From: Tenodera sinensis
Taxonomy: Eukaryota; Arthropoda; Insecta; Mantodea; Mantidae
Length of the DNA stretch: 64,000 bases
Reading direction: 5' to 3'
NCBI GenBank assembly: GCA_030765045.1
Contig: CM060967.1
Span: 149,197,251 to 149,261,250 of the forward strand
The notes under the pieces are model-generated. The model searched no databases. It had not been told where the DNA came from and saw only the letters and a program-made list of their open reading frames with translations. The translations under genes and the position numbers were made by a program. Positions 1 through 10,894 of this stretch are shown in pieces (within the stretch, counting starts at the first letter, position 1; each line of letters begins with the position of its first letter).

Positions 1-483
1 TTTAGATACGTTTGTGACAAATGAAATGTATATTTTGAATTTTCTGGCTATAGTTTATGTAGTCCTATTTACTCTTGATGGCCTTTGCATAACTAATAAA
101 CGGTACAAAAATGTAGATCTCACTAAAACACACAATTTATGGCTGAATAAAATTTATTGTAAAGATTTTTTTTTTAGATATTCCTTGTTATTTGTGTCAG
201 TTTCGGAAAACTTATAACTTTCGTGAAATGGAACATCGTTATTAATTTTTTGTGCTAAGCGTGCAAAGAGAACGGGATCTCAAAGCTTTAAAAGATTTGA
301 CAATCACTCAAAGCCTACTGTATTCAAATATTCCCCTTGCACCTACAAGGAAATAAGCAATAAGATAATTTGTACAAATGTTTATCTCAACTAACACGAA
401 GAAGATATAGGAATAAGAGTTTGTAAGAATGGTTAGTACACGAGTAGAGAAATTCATGTGAGTGCAACACATCAGATTTTTTA
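1..483 (+). mobile_element. HINE (DINE-1-like element), 3' half, cut by window edge
   Basis: This is the right-hand part of the dominant repeat family. It carries the body motif GAAATGTATATTTTGAATTT, then the near-terminal AGAGAAA block and the terminal hairpin CATGTGAGTGCAACACATCA followed by a T-run. Many other copies in the window match it closely. It has no coding capacity. The layout (subterminal inverted repeats, internal microsatellite, 3' hairpin) is that of non-autonomous Helentrons such as fly DINE-1. The family label is inferred from structure, while the repeat itself is seen directly. Confidence 0.75.
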
Positions 484-592
484 AAGATATGTTTATATCA
501 AATGAAATGTATATTTAGAATTTTCTGGCTATATACTCTTGATGAGTTTTAAACAACTGGTAAACCCTAAGAGATAGATCAAATCTTACTAC
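484..592 (+). mobile_element. HINE middle segment, left part of an interrupted copy
   Basis: It matches the HINE body from the TTTAAGATAT block through GAGATAGACCAAATCTTACT. It stops where a reverse copy begins at 593 and appears to resume at about 1441, so an older HINE was split by a younger one. It starts directly after the terminal T-run of the preceding copy. Confidence 0.6.
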
Positions 593-1440
593 ACAAAAAA
601 TCTGATGTGTTGCACTCGCATAACTTTCCCTACTCTTATAGTAACTATTCTTACAAACTCGCCTATATCTTCTTCATGTTATTTGAGATAAACATTTGCA
701 GAAATAAAATTATCGAATTGGTTATTTCCTTGTAGCTGTAAGGAGAATATGGGAATACAGTAGGCCTTCAGCGATAGTCAAATCTTTTACAACTTTGAAA
801 TTCCGGTTTCTTTGGATGACTAACATAAAAAAATGAATAACGATGTTCCATTTGACGAAAGATTGTTTTGCAAAACTGACACAAATAACAAGGAATATTT
901 TCGAAATGCTTCACTCTACAAAAATTTATTTGGACATAAATTGTGTGTTTTAGCAAGATCTACATTTTTTGTTCTGTAACATTTGGTCTACCTATCTCTT
1001 AGTTTTACCAGTTATACAAAAGCCATCCAGAGTAAACAGGACTACTTGGGCTAGATCCTGAAAATTCAAAACATACATTTCATTTGCTATAAAAATATCT
1101 TAAATATACTGTATTTTAGTCAAAATCGTTAGAGCTATTTTCCAGAAAATAAACATTTTCAAAACATTTTCTATCTAAAGGGTAGTTTAAAGTGGAGGAA
1201 TTTTCTTAAAAATCTTCCTGTCACATCGTTGAAAGACATTAAACTTAAAAATCAACTTTAGTTTCTAGCCCACCTTTCGTTTTTGAGTTATGCTGTGCAC
1301 AGGTAACAGACACACATTGACCTTTTACTAAAATTTTTTTTTTTTTTTTTTTTTTGATTCAGGGGTTTTCAAAACATATATTTCCGTTGAAATCTCGACG
1401 TCGAATATTTGGATGTAATACAGTACTTCCTCATTAAAAC
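593..1440 (-). mobile_element. HINE, near full length, inserted in another HINE
   Basis: On the plus strand it starts with AAAAAATCTGATGTGTTGCA (the 3' hairpin end, reversed) and runs through the body and CTTTCGTTTTTGAGTTATGC. It then has a very short CA microsatellite, a poly-T run (about 1329-1354) and the tail near 1400-1437. The head with CTCTACTGG is degraded. Flanking 484-592 and 1441-1796 read as the two halves of one forward HINE, so this copy is the younger. Confidence 0.7.
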
Positions 1441-1796
1441 GCGTATTTTTTGTGGAGTGAACCGTTTCGGAAGATATTCCTTGTTACCTGTGTGTTATGC
1501 AATACTGATGCTTTTCTAAATTGGAAGGTCGTTATTCCCTTTTTTATTTTTTGGTCGTGCAAAGAGAACGGAATTCCAAAGCCCTCACATAGTGACCAGG
1601 TTTAAATGATTTGACTATCGCTCAAAACGTACCATACTTTCATATTTCCCTTGCACCTACAAGAAAATTGGTAACAAAATAATTTCTGCAAAAGTTTATA
1701 TCGAATAAGAGGAAGAAAAGAGAGGAATGAGAGTTTGTAAGATTAGTTAGTAAAAGAGTAGAGAAACTCATATGAGAGCAACACATGACATGTTTA
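1441..1796 (+). mobile_element. HINE 3' part, right half of the interrupted copy
   Basis: It begins at the GTGGAGTGAACC block of the HINE body and continues to the near-terminal GTAGAGAAAC and a mutated terminal hairpin (CATATGAGAGCAACACATGA). With 484-592 it makes one element interrupted by 593-1440. Some body sequence at the junction is missing. Confidence 0.65.
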
Positions 1797-1930
1797 GAAA
1801 AAGTTCCGTGTGTCTATGAATAGCATAACTCAAAAACGAAAATATATATAAATTTTAGTATTTAAGTTCAGTATCTTTCAAGGATGCGACACGAAGATTT
1901 TTAAGAAAATCTTGCTTCCCAAAATGAAAA
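1797..1930 (+). mobile_element. HINE fragment around the microsatellite block
   Basis: It contains the conserved segment after the HINE microsatellite: AGCATAACTCAAAAACGAAA, then the TTTAAGTTCAGTATCTTTCA region and AAGGATGCGACACGAAGATT. It is truncated on both sides and directly followed by SINE-B, which may have caused the right truncation. Confidence 0.6.
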
Positions 1931-2210
1931 TTTTTATTTCCGCCACTACTTGGGAGTACGAACCCACTGCGCTGAGCCAGCCTCTGACGAGATGCTCCTA
2001 CCTGTGAAAATGTAAGGACCCTGCCACCTGCTCTGTCGTGGCAACATTCCGGCCGCCCTTCGGATCCATTCGCCTCCTTCATCTTAGAGGTGCCCCGTCA
2101 GGGACATGGGCACAAAAGATCGCCTTTCGGTCGAGGTGCTAGGTCCTCCTCCACAGGCTGTCACAGAGTCATGCGCAATGTTTAGTCTAACTTAAGATAA
2201 CGCCGCTGAA
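1931..2210 (+). mobile_element. SINE-B copy (GC-rich short repeat)
   Basis: This GC-rich block interrupts AT-rich sequence. It shares the core GGGCACAAAAGATCGCCTTT and its surroundings with copies at 22505-22715 (forward) and 24870-25240 (reverse). All show a CCTGYYNCCTG-type centre and a GTCRGGGACAYGGGCACAAAAG-type core. No protein is encoded; the 75-residue minus-strand ORF here is incidental. The class is inferred from size, GC content and dispersion. I see no clear pol III boxes in this copy. Confidence 0.55.
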
Positions 2211-2294
2211 GGCAAAGAGGAATTAACTCCTCTCCCTCCTTCCAAATACAAGTCATGCGGGAAGTATCAAAGACTGGATCGGCGTTTGGGCATG

Positions 2295-2425
2295 GCTGCT
2301 GTAGAGGATGGTGAATCGAACCCGGAAACTTTAAACTAAGATGCCAAGTGCTGACCAATCGACCGCAGAGGCAGTCTCTAAACGTATTCAGAGATCGTGG
2401 GTTCGACTACCCTCCTACCAGCCAA
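2295..2425. mobile_element. Two tRNA-like SINE heads, one on each strand
   Basis: On the minus strand, about 2300-2375 reads as a tRNA-like module with a box A-like stretch (GGTCGATTGGTCAGCAC) and box B GGGTTCGATTC. Immediately after, the plus strand at about 2400-2420 has another box B-like GTGGGTTCGACTACCC. Neither has a foldable acceptor stem, so these are SINE promoter remnants rather than tRNA genes. Confidence 0.45.
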
Positions 2426-2604
2426 CTTGACCTTGGTAACTTCACGATGCAAAAGTTATGCAAAAGTCATCCACAATGAAGAGGACTTCAAAGGATATTT
2501 CCAGAAAATTCACCACACATATATCTAGGTATATATAGGTAAAAAATACAGTACAAGATTCCATAAATCTAAGTACTAGCAATTTGGCCAGGTAGATATT
2601 ACAA

Positions 2605-2629
2605 AAAAAAAAAAAAAAAAAAAAAAAAA
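2605..2629 (+). repeat. Poly(A) tract
   Basis: A run of about 25 A. The adjacent SINE-D lies on the minus strand with its tRNA-like 5' end to the right, so its 3' end faces this tract. On that strand the tract reads as T, so it is not a conventional A-tail. Its origin is unclear. Confidence 0.8.
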
Positions 2630-2674
2630 CTACCACGTAACTGATTAAAAAAATTATTTTGTTGTTTAATGACT

Positions 2675-2882
2675 CTGTCAATTGCCTGGATCACATCAGC
2701 GTCGCCGGTGTGCCGGAATTTTGTCCCTCAGGAGTTCTTTTACATGCCAGTAAATCTACTGACATGGAGCTGTCGTTTTTAAGCACACTTAAAAACCATC
2801 GGTTTGGGCCGGATTTGAACCCGCGACCTTGGGAACGGTAGGCCAGCGTCTAACCAACTGAGCCACCCAGACCGACCCCACG
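2675..2882 (-). mobile_element. SINE-D, tRNA-derived with conserved tail
   Basis: Read on the minus strand it opens with a tRNA-like head: box A GGCTCAGTTGGTTAGACG and box B GGGTTCAAATCC. It continues into a body containing TACTGGCATGTAAAAGAACT and GACAAAATTCCGGCACACCG. From memory, the GTAAAAGAACTCCTG / AATTCCGGCA tail recurs in insect tRNA-derived SINEs. It is about 200 bp. This is the best preserved SINE of its kind in the window, and a real tRNA is excluded by the lack of acceptor pairing. Confidence 0.75.
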
Positions 2883-2884
2883 TA

Positions 2885-3180
2885 ACTGAGGGAATCTATT
2901 TAACCAACTCTGACTAGTCACCAAAGAATATACAGACACTGTTTCAGTATGCCATAAAGTTTTTACATACACTTCTATCTTTATATTATATAGTAAACCA
3001 TTTTTATTAACTATCTCAGAACTATAATTATAACAGTTCTACCATTTGTAGCTGATAACATACTATTTGTGCGCCTTAATTAGCCACCTAAAACGAACCT
3101 AAATGATCAGTCATCATTTTAAGGAATCTTTAAATAATGAAGATCGATAAATGGCATCATCAGAATACAAGGACGCTGAA
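2885..3180. other. Unannotated AT-rich spacer
   Basis: No repeat shared within the window, tRNA-like box, microsatellite or convincing ORF was seen here. Confidence 0.5.
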
Positions 3181-3320
3181 GAAACACCATCATCTCAGAG
3201 GTAGAATCAGGACTGAAAAAGCCAATGTCATAGTCGGGGTTTCAACCACGGATCTTCCACTTCACACGCGGCTCTAAAACTTACCATGGTCAACTTGGTA
3301 GTATGACATTAAATTCCCCA
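3181..3320 (-). mobile_element. SINE-G remnant, tRNA-like box B
   Basis: It shares the block AGGACTGAAAAA...AATGYCAYAGTCGGG.TTT.AACCACGGATC with 3825-3890. On the minus strand the box B-like sequence is GATCCGTGGTTCAAATCCCG in the other copy and slightly mutated here. Two copies within 0.7 kb on the same strand suggest either two insertions or a local duplication. Confidence 0.5.
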
Positions 3321-3824
3321 ACCGAATCGTATTTTTCTGGTAGACCTCATCTGAGATCAGTATTCCAAGGGCATTAACAATCTAATTACTTAATATCCCA
3401 GGTTTAAGTAGCCTTTAGATTTTAACTGTGAGGCAGCATTTTTGTGTAAGCCCTCTGGAATAATTCAAATTGTAAATATAGAGGCAACAGAAAGCCTCCT
3501 GAAATAAATATGTTAAAATATAAGCAGTGTAGGCTGAGTTTTCTGTTCATGTGTGATACTAGGAAGGAGAAAGAAGTGATTTTGATCGATATTAGAACGA
3601 TGAGACATATTAATCATGCATCGAAAAGAGAATAACTAATTGTGATATTCATAAAAAGGCACAATAATTGATTGAGATCTATCGAGTGCAGTGAGATTAG
3701 AAAAGAACATTGACTTTTCACAATCATTGACTGTGTCTGGCCATTTTGTTTGTCGAAGAAGTCTGCAACATTTAGAGAGAAAATTGTAAACGTGTTTTAT
3801 GAGAAGAATAAATAATGAAATGTA

Positions 3825-3890
3825 AAACCAGGACTGAAAAAAATCAATGCCACAGTCGGGATTTGAACCACGGATCCAACAAATACCTAT
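3825..3890 (-). mobile_element. SINE-G short copy
   Basis: This short fragment retains the box B-like GGTTCAAATCCCG (minus strand) and the adjoining AGTCCTGGTTTTACA side. It matches 3181-3320 over about 60 bases. Confidence 0.5.
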
Positions 3891-3894
3891 CAAA

Positions 3895-4628
3895 CATTGC
3901 TTGTGTGTCTAAAAGACATCAACAGTGAGTTAGCTGACATAAAAAATAACAAAACACTATCATGTTAGTGCCATTAAACGAATTAAGAAATGCAATCGTC
4001 GAAGTCACTCGAAGATTGGTAAAATGGCGATACTATTTAATGGTTAAGGAAATTAACAAATCATTTGAAAAAGTATTTGTTTCTCAACATCTACAGCGAT
4101 GACTCTAGTTAACCTTCCAAGGCAAACCTGTTTTTATATTCCCCGGGGTAGACGAGATATTAGCTGTCCCAGAACAAGCTAAATTCCATTAAACTCGGAA
4201 GAGCATAGCTCTTCGCATGAAGAGAAACAAAATACGTAACGAGAAAGGAAAGAAGAGCAAGAAGAATAGGAATATTCTGTTTGATACAATTTTATATCAG
4301 GAAGATTTTAACAGCACCGCCTTTGTACAGTTGTAACGGTGATTTACACAATACACAAAGTGAACCACTGTGCGAATGAAATGTTTATGCTCGCACGAAG
4401 GCGAGGTCGGAATTCCAAAGTGAATACGGTAAAGGCGCTTTAGTAATAGACCTGCAATATTTCACAATCAATTCTTGGCGTTACAGAGAACCGCCACATT
4501 TACCGCAAATTATTTTATGAATTCTGTACAAAACGTAATGCTTTCTTTAACAACACCTTAAATAAGGAAAGTGTAGAATTTTATGGAATTTGCTGTGCAT
4601 TAAGAAGTATATTAAGTACACTCATCTT
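3895..4628. other. Unannotated spacer
   Basis: No coding signal or window-internal repeat was seen. A minor perfect 7-bp hairpin (GAAGAGC-ATA-GCTCTTC) lies near 4199-4215 and is not worth naming. Confidence 0.5.
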
Positions 4629-4799
4629 GAAAAAATCTGATGTGTTACTTTCACATGACCTTCTGTATTCACTATTGTTTACTACTTTCTCTACTACGTA
4701 TAGAAAATAGGGGAAAGAACTATATTCGACCCCAAAACCCAATGTCGAGATTTTAGCGTCTCCAAAGAAAATAATTTTTAGAAAACGTTTCGTGTGTTT

Positions 4800-4843
<44 letters not shown>

Positions 4844-5438
4844 GTGAACAACATCTCAAAAACGAAAACCAAAGTTGTTATTCAAATGTAATGCCTTTCA
4901 AGGATGCGACACGAACATTTTGAAGAAAATTCCTCTACCCTAAACTACCCTTTACATACAAAATGTTTCGAACAGTTTGATTTTCTAAAAGATGGCTCTA
5001 ACGATTTTGATTAAAATACATGTTTAGCCTATTTTTGTGGCAAATGAAAATATATATTATGAGTTTTCTGGCTATCGTTAGAAAAAACATACAAAATTTA
5101 CCTATATCCAAATGAATTCTTTTGTGGTGTGAACCATTTTGGAGGCATTTCTTGTTATTTGTGTGAGTTTTACAACACTTTTTTAAAACAGAAGGTTGTT
5201 ATTCACTTTTTTATCTCTACGCCGTGCAAAGAGATCTGAATTTGAAAGCCATCATATAGCGACCGTTCTTAAAACATTTGATTATCGTTTAAATCTTACT
5301 GTACTACCCTTACACCTACAATTATTTGTTAAATAATTTCTACTAATGTTGATCTCGATTCACCTGAAGAAGATAAGAAGAATAATTTGTGCAAGAGTAG
5401 AAAAAGTCATGTGAGTGCAACACATCCGATTTTTTTGT
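4629..5438 (+). mobile_element. HINE, forward, with inverted 3'-end sequence at its 5' end
   Basis: The head TACTTTCTCTACTACGTATAG at about 4680 is preceded by about 50 bp that resemble the family's 3' terminus in reverse (AAAAAATCTGATGTGTTACT). Next comes a TG microsatellite (4803-4848), the AACAACATCTCAAAAACGAA block, the body and the terminal hairpin CATGTGAGTGCAACACATCC before a T-run. The AAGCCGGTTAA block is partly deleted. The same 5' extension is seen at 14888 and 49431, so it may define a subfamily with long terminal inverted repeats. Confidence 0.75.
4803..4848 (+). repeat. TG microsatellite inside HINE
   Basis: About 22 TG units sit at the standard internal microsatellite position of the HINE. 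They give the poly-His-Thr reading on the minus strand. Confidence 0.9.
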
Positions 5439-5439
5439 A

Positions 5440-7084
5440 AAGTGATTGCATATAATCCTGTTAAACGCTGTCACTGTTCGCGATTTTGTTTATTACACCA
5501 CTAAAGACTATTTTTGGCGTGCTGACAACTTTTATAATGACTTGTAGTGGAGCTGACGTATGTGCATTGAAGATGGCATTGTTATATCCCCAATATTTAG
5601 AGAAAGTAGTGGCTGAAAACAGGAATTTTGCCGGTGTTAGGACTGGTTTATGAAGATTTATGGAGCACACACTCAAGCTATATTGTAAACCTATAATAAT
5701 ATTTATGCTGCAAGAAAAACAAGTTACATCTTTTTTTCCTCTCTCTCTCTCTCTTGCCAGACGGTAGATTCGCAGTAAATATTCTATTGTATTCGGTTCG
5801 TATTCCATTCTATTCTAATAAATGTGCCGCCTTACATTGTTATGCTTCGGGTTACTAATGCTGAACTCAGTGAAGGACATTGGAGGTGACTATAATTTGA
5901 CTGTATGACGGATGTGTCTGGTAAATGAGTGAGCTAGGATTAGCACTTTGCAACAATTTCTTCTACTTCTTCTAAGTCTTCTCCTTCTCTGTTTCTTAGC
6001 CTTATCTGACTTAGAACATCCATAACAGCTGTTCATACGAGATTATTCATGGGTGAGGTTAATAATTTTATAAAGAACTAGCTGAAATACCCAGTGTTGC
6101 CCTTGGTTTGACGATTTATCCCTAAAACATTCCTACTTCAGTTGCACTGACCCAAAAGCAGTGACATAGGGACTTAGGTATGCACTTTGAACTCGTGTTA
6201 AGGGTACATATAGGTGAAATTGCTAAATTCTATAAGCAGATTTTGTTCAAATTCATATCAGACAGAATACATGTAAGGAATAATGCAGATACAAATTTGT
6301 ATTGCAATATCTTTACCACTTTTTAATTTATTTTACTTTATTTATTAATCTTTTTAGCTATTTTCAACACCGTACCTGAAATGTTCCACACGATGGAGAT
6401 TTCAAAACTTTGATAATTTTAAATATTATTCTGTAATAGATATGAACTGTCAAAAGAATGCTAGGAACAGAAAGTTATGTAATGCCTTGGTTTATTAAAT
6501 AAAAATTATTAACTTTGACAAATGTTTATGCTTTTCATAGAACTGTATAATTCACCTAATACTAATTATTAAAATTATTCATTTCTGCATTCTGTTTGTT
6601 GATTACAATCACTCGGATTTCATATTTGGAGGAGTAGGTTTCCAGGGAATGCTGCGTGCTCTTTACAATATGCATTTTCCTCGTAGTGAACTACGCGGAA
6701 GCACATGAGCAATGTGCATACCCTGCCTTCGGGTTCCTGGCGTATTTCTCTCCTACACGTTCACACCAATTACTCTTCAAAATGCTGTTTGTTTTCCTCT
6801 GATATGTGCAGAAGAAGTTAAAATATTAAATTAACCTTCGCTGCCAAACAAAATACTGAAAAACTTAGTTTTAAACCTCATTAACGTTAACAAGCGAGAT
6901 GCATTTCTCCGAGTCACATCCAGAGCGCGCGCACGTTTAACGTACAGCAAGCAGAACCACCAGCCGCTGTTTCAATGCTTGGCGCGATATGCTAACAATA
7001 CTAATTCATAGCAGATTGTGATTTGAAACATACTCCTTAGCAAGAATAATGCCAATTGGATTGATATATAGATAATAGAACCCG
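5440..7084. other. Unannotated AT-rich stretch with a short repeat at 6075
   Basis: No convincing coding signal. A CT run lies at about 5742-5755. From 6075 the sequence AACTAGCTGAAATACCC..TTGGTTTGACGATTT matches 63003-63045, so the two are copies of another dispersed repeat of unknown length. The 115-residue minus-strand ORF at 5461-5808 looks incidental, with an RERERG stretch from the CT run. Confidence 0.5.
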
Positions 7085-7185
7085 GAAAAAACCAGCCCTG
7101 CGCTGGTGTGTCCACATATCCCACATGCGGACGCCTTGGTGAGAGTCAAGCGGTCTAAGCGCTCGGCCACAACGTGGCCCTAAAG
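7085..7185 (-). mobile_element. tRNA-like SINE head (SINE-H)
   Basis: On the minus strand GTGGCCGAGCGCTTAGACC is a good box A of the Ser/Leu tRNA type, followed by GCTTGACTCTCACCAAGGCG. A box B is not clear. The sequence ends near CTGGTTTTTTCCGGG. It is probably a decayed tRNA-derived SINE and not a working tRNA. Confidence 0.4.
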
Positions 7186-7739
7186 TATAAAGAGTTACAT
7201 GTCTTAAAAATCACACCGGATTCTGGAACTAATTAGCGTTCGTTTATCTATATCTAACTGTAGGTAATATTAATATTAGATTTAATTTTGGTGTTCATCT
7301 GATATATTCCACGGGCTTTGTGTCATTATCCTTCAGGTGCCTCAATCAAAATCTTATAGGCACCTTCTGAACTACGATTAGCAAACATGGGATGAACCTC
7401 AGAGCGTTTTCCACAACTTCTCTCATTGTCAGTATTATCATCGACCGAAATAAACTTCTAAGTATCTAACTCCAGCTCACTGTCATGCAACTTTCTCAGG
7501 CAATTTCAGTCATTTTAATGGTGTGGCGCTTTCAGTTCAGTTCTAAGATTTTAGTATAGTTTTCTAGGAAGGCATAACTGAAAACTGAACTGAAAGGATC
7601 TAAGTTTTAAGTTCTAATTTAGTTCAGTCTTCAGATTGGAGGAAAGAAAGGCTTAGGTAAATGTTCTCTAATGGTACAGCAGACAGCGTAGAGGGAGACA
7701 TCGCGTGCTGCTGAGTGACATCAAATCAGGATGAATATT
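7186..7739. other. Spacer with a 14-bp inverted repeat
   Basis: The notable item is an inverted repeat near 7528-7604: CTTTCAGTTCAGTT and its complement AACTGAACTGAAAG, about 45 bp apart. No flanking duplication or coding signal was found. Confidence 0.5.
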
Positions 7740-8640
7740 CTTAATCCTTAGCACCCAGGAACAACAGATAGGGAGAATGTCCAATGATCCTGACATCCTC
7801 CCAATTCCCTAGCTGTTCAGAAATAGGAACAACAAAGGGTGGGCTGACGAAAGGTTCCGTGTTATTTCCCAGAGGGTACATATTCTTTAATGGCTCAATC
7901 AGAAACAATACAGTAGGTATGCCGAGTGGTTCATCCTTTGGCAGTGGATATTCTTTGACTGTCAAACATCAGGAACAACAAAGGGGTGGTTGTTGTATGG
8001 CCCTGAGATTCATCCCCAGCAACAAGAACAACAACGACGGGGTGTCGTGTGGTCCTGACTTCCAAGTCCAGAAGTAAATGTTCTCCAATGTACAAACAGT
8101 AGCAGAAGAAATGATGAGAGAGGTACCGGGAGGTTCAACCCTAAGAAAAAGTTTTTGTCTTTCCAGTACACAGAAAAAACTAAGCATGGGGGACCAGAGA
8201 GTTTTATCCCTACAGGGTGAATATTCCTGAGGAGGAGTGCCGAATCCAGGAAGAGAATGGAATGTTATGTTTTTTATCCAGCAGACAGGAAAAAGCAAAG
8301 GACATGGGGGCGTAGATTGGTCCTTAGTTATATCCACAAAGGATACACATATTCTCTATTCATAACGGGGAAGGGGCAAGTGTCAAGTGGTCCTTGGTTC
8401 CATTCTTTGAGGGCGAATATGTTCTATATGTATGTTCTAACTGTCCAGTAATATGAATAACAAACAAGAGGGAGTGTCGAATGGTCCATCCCCAGGGACA
8501 TTTATTCAGCAAACAGGAAAAGCAAAGAGCATATGAGTGCCGAGTGGTCCTGAGTTATAACCCCAGAGGGTGGATATTCTCTAACTGTTCAGGTACAGGA
8601 ACAACAGAGAAGGGAAGAGTGCCGAGTGGTCCTACTTGAA
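7740..8640 (+). repeat. Degenerate tandem array, about 65-85 bp period
   Basis: About a dozen diverged units recur. Landmarks are AGGAACAACA followed by GAGTGCCGAGTGGTCCTGA, then CCCAGAGGGTGGATATTCT and a CTAACTGTTCAG segment. GAACAACA-like anchors fall near 7758, 7826, 7902, 7972, 8025, 8103, 8168, 8247, 8285, 8369, 8451, 8512 and 8596. The last two units (from about 8512) are closest to consensus. Unit length varies through indels. Overlapping ORFs in this span on both strands are by-products of the repeat. It looks like a decayed minisatellite. Confidence 0.75.
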
Positions 8641-8985
8641 ACGGCTGTCTGGATCTCACACGCGGAAGTCCCTCCATCCGTCCGGCGGTGTTCATCGACC
8701 TCCGTGTCCTTGTACCATAAAAAGCATCATCAGGTCGGCACACTGTTGCTAGGCTACTTCCAAGGTCGCCAGTCAGACTCCTTGGTCCTCGGGTCATTCT
8801 TTGCCACCTCCTCCGCCTTGAGCGAGGTTCGACCGTTGAGCTGCCATGCGAGTCCCTCGGAAGGTACCGCTAATGTGCTCCTCCAAGTTTTGACCATAAA
8901 TTGTCCTTCTTCGCTCTATATATTCAGATATAAACTGGGAGGTTTGATCGCTTAAATTGCCATTAAGCACTAACGACGATGTCAA
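8641..8985. other. GC-richer block of unknown origin next to the array
   Basis: It is clearly GC-richer than its surroundings and open in frames on both strands (a 109-residue plus ORF from 8626 and minus ORFs at 8555-8797 and 8794-8985). None shows a motif I recognise, and starts and stops do not suggest an exon. It may be the end of an old mobile element that carried the tandem array. Confidence 0.35.
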
Positions 8986-10894
8986 ATTGTTTCTATAATA
9001 TTCTGTTGACTTCTAAAAACTGTACTTATTTGAAAAAACCTTATATGCGTAGTTAAGGGGCACTGGGAGTGAAACATAAGATTTCCACAGTTTTGTTCGG
9101 ATATTTCTGAAAATTCTATTGTGACTGCGTTACTATTAAATTAATATGAATACCAAATTTAATTCAAATTGGATGAATACTTTTGGAACTACTATTTTTT
9201 TAATATCATATATTCCAAATGTTGGAATTTATCGTAATATTTTAATATGTTCAAAATTTTAATCTCTAAAATTAATGTTTCTTTCATGAAACTTTTAAAA
9301 CCATTATTGCTGGTGTTAGTGTGTATTTTGGGACAGAATATCACAGTGGATACTTTTACTCATTTTGCAAAATTGTAGTTGTATTTAAACAAAAATTGAG
9401 GTACTTAGAACATTTGGAATGTGTGAAAACGAAGTTTTGAGAGAAATGTTGATATATAAAATATTATGCTGGAAACGGCGAAATATATTCCTTAGGTATC
9501 AAAACTCTCCTGATTTACAATCCTCTGTGCTTTTACTTTACTGTGTGCCCTTCTTCTATATTGTTGTGTCCTGTTAGATACTTGCAGCCACCTTTCCTGT
9601 TTGCAGCAGTAGGTATCCTGCTTTCGTTGAGTCGATTTGTATTCCATTTCTGACTGATCTTCGAAGCAGTTGTAGAACATCCCTTGCCCCTTATCACAGG
9701 TCTCAGCTCTTGAGAAGTTTTAATGCCCCAATTTCGAGCTTCTTAGAAATAAACATTTCTTTGGGACACTTTTCTCAAATGGGTGAACTCTTTCATTTGT
9801 ATTTTGTGTCCCCCACTAGCACAATATACTACTTCAGAGTAGGCTAGCCTCCGATATAATAGGAACACAATGCTTCTAACCGTAATGTCATTGAACTGAG
9901 CAGACAACTTGTAATGGTTCTGCGGAATCTCACTGTGAGCTATGCTTCTGTTATAGAAACACCAAAATTAAGTGTCCTGGACACTTTGACACATACATGC
10001 AGAACTTTTCCATTTACCTGTGGCCAAACAACATATTTGTAAATTGGAGCTAATTCTCCATGTACAAAACAAATCTCTATTTATAAGAATCATCACATAA
10101 TGAATCCAACACAAATACAACGAAATAACAAGCACAATAAATTGACAAAATTTGCCAAAGCAGCGACAAATCATTAAAGGTGGAAGCTTTGCTTTGAAAT
10201 TCAGAGAAAATGTGAAGACACCGGAGTAATTTCTAGGAACATGCAGGGAGGTGTGGCTGACTGTGCCAAAATACACATGCGCGGAGCTCTTTAAAAGGCT
10301 GTAGCACCCGGATACAGGGGAGAAACTGCAAATTTTCACTCTTTGTGGATGTCCAAACATTCAAAGAATCGTGTACAGCAAAAAGCAATTTTACTCAAAA
10401 ATTCACTACCAGTGTCCCTATGTCTTAAAGAGAACTAGTTCAGTATGTCCTGCTGGACGGAAGCAGGAATCGATTCATATCTAACTTAAGTCAATGTTTC
10501 CCCACGTGGAGTAAGTCACGCGACAGGAGGTGGTTCCGCTTTACAGCTGTGAACGCCTTAGACTAACCATAAAATGAACTTTTCTCTATACTCAGTATGC
10601 GCCTATAGCGTCTGGCCACAGCAATATAATTCTGACCTACACAGTTGCCCAATGAGGAAGTAGCCGAAAATACTAACCGCAGAAGAACGGCCTATTCTGG
10701 TTACGTCCAGGCTGTATTACTCAATGCCGTAGGCACTGCATAGCCAAGTCTGGCGCCGTCCATCCTACTCCCCGAAATTTCAGCCACATAAAAACAACAA
10801 CCAATGCCTGAATTACTGAGGTGAAAAACAGTAAACTTAACTCACAGGCAAATTTATTATTGGTACAGTGTCTAACTAATAAATTGAGCCCGGA
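8986..10894. other. Unannotated AT-rich stretch
   Basis: No repeat shared within the window, tRNA-like element or recognisable coding motif was seen. The minus-strand ORF of 130 residues at 9968-10360 has no domain I recognise and unremarkable composition, so I do not call it a gene. Confidence 0.5.

Noticed and set aside
4199..4215. Perfect 7-bp hairpin as a terminator or regulatory site
   Set aside because: There is no gene next to it and no T-run. Short palindromes of this size are expected by chance.
7740..8640. CRISPR-like or coding repeat array
   Set aside because: Units are contiguous and diverge across their whole length. There are no constant repeats with unique spacers, and frames are not conserved between units.
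9968..10360. 130-residue minus-strand ORF as a possible exon
   Set aside because: There is no motif and no convincing splice or start context. An ORF of this length by chance is plausible in a 64-kb window, so I left it unassigned.
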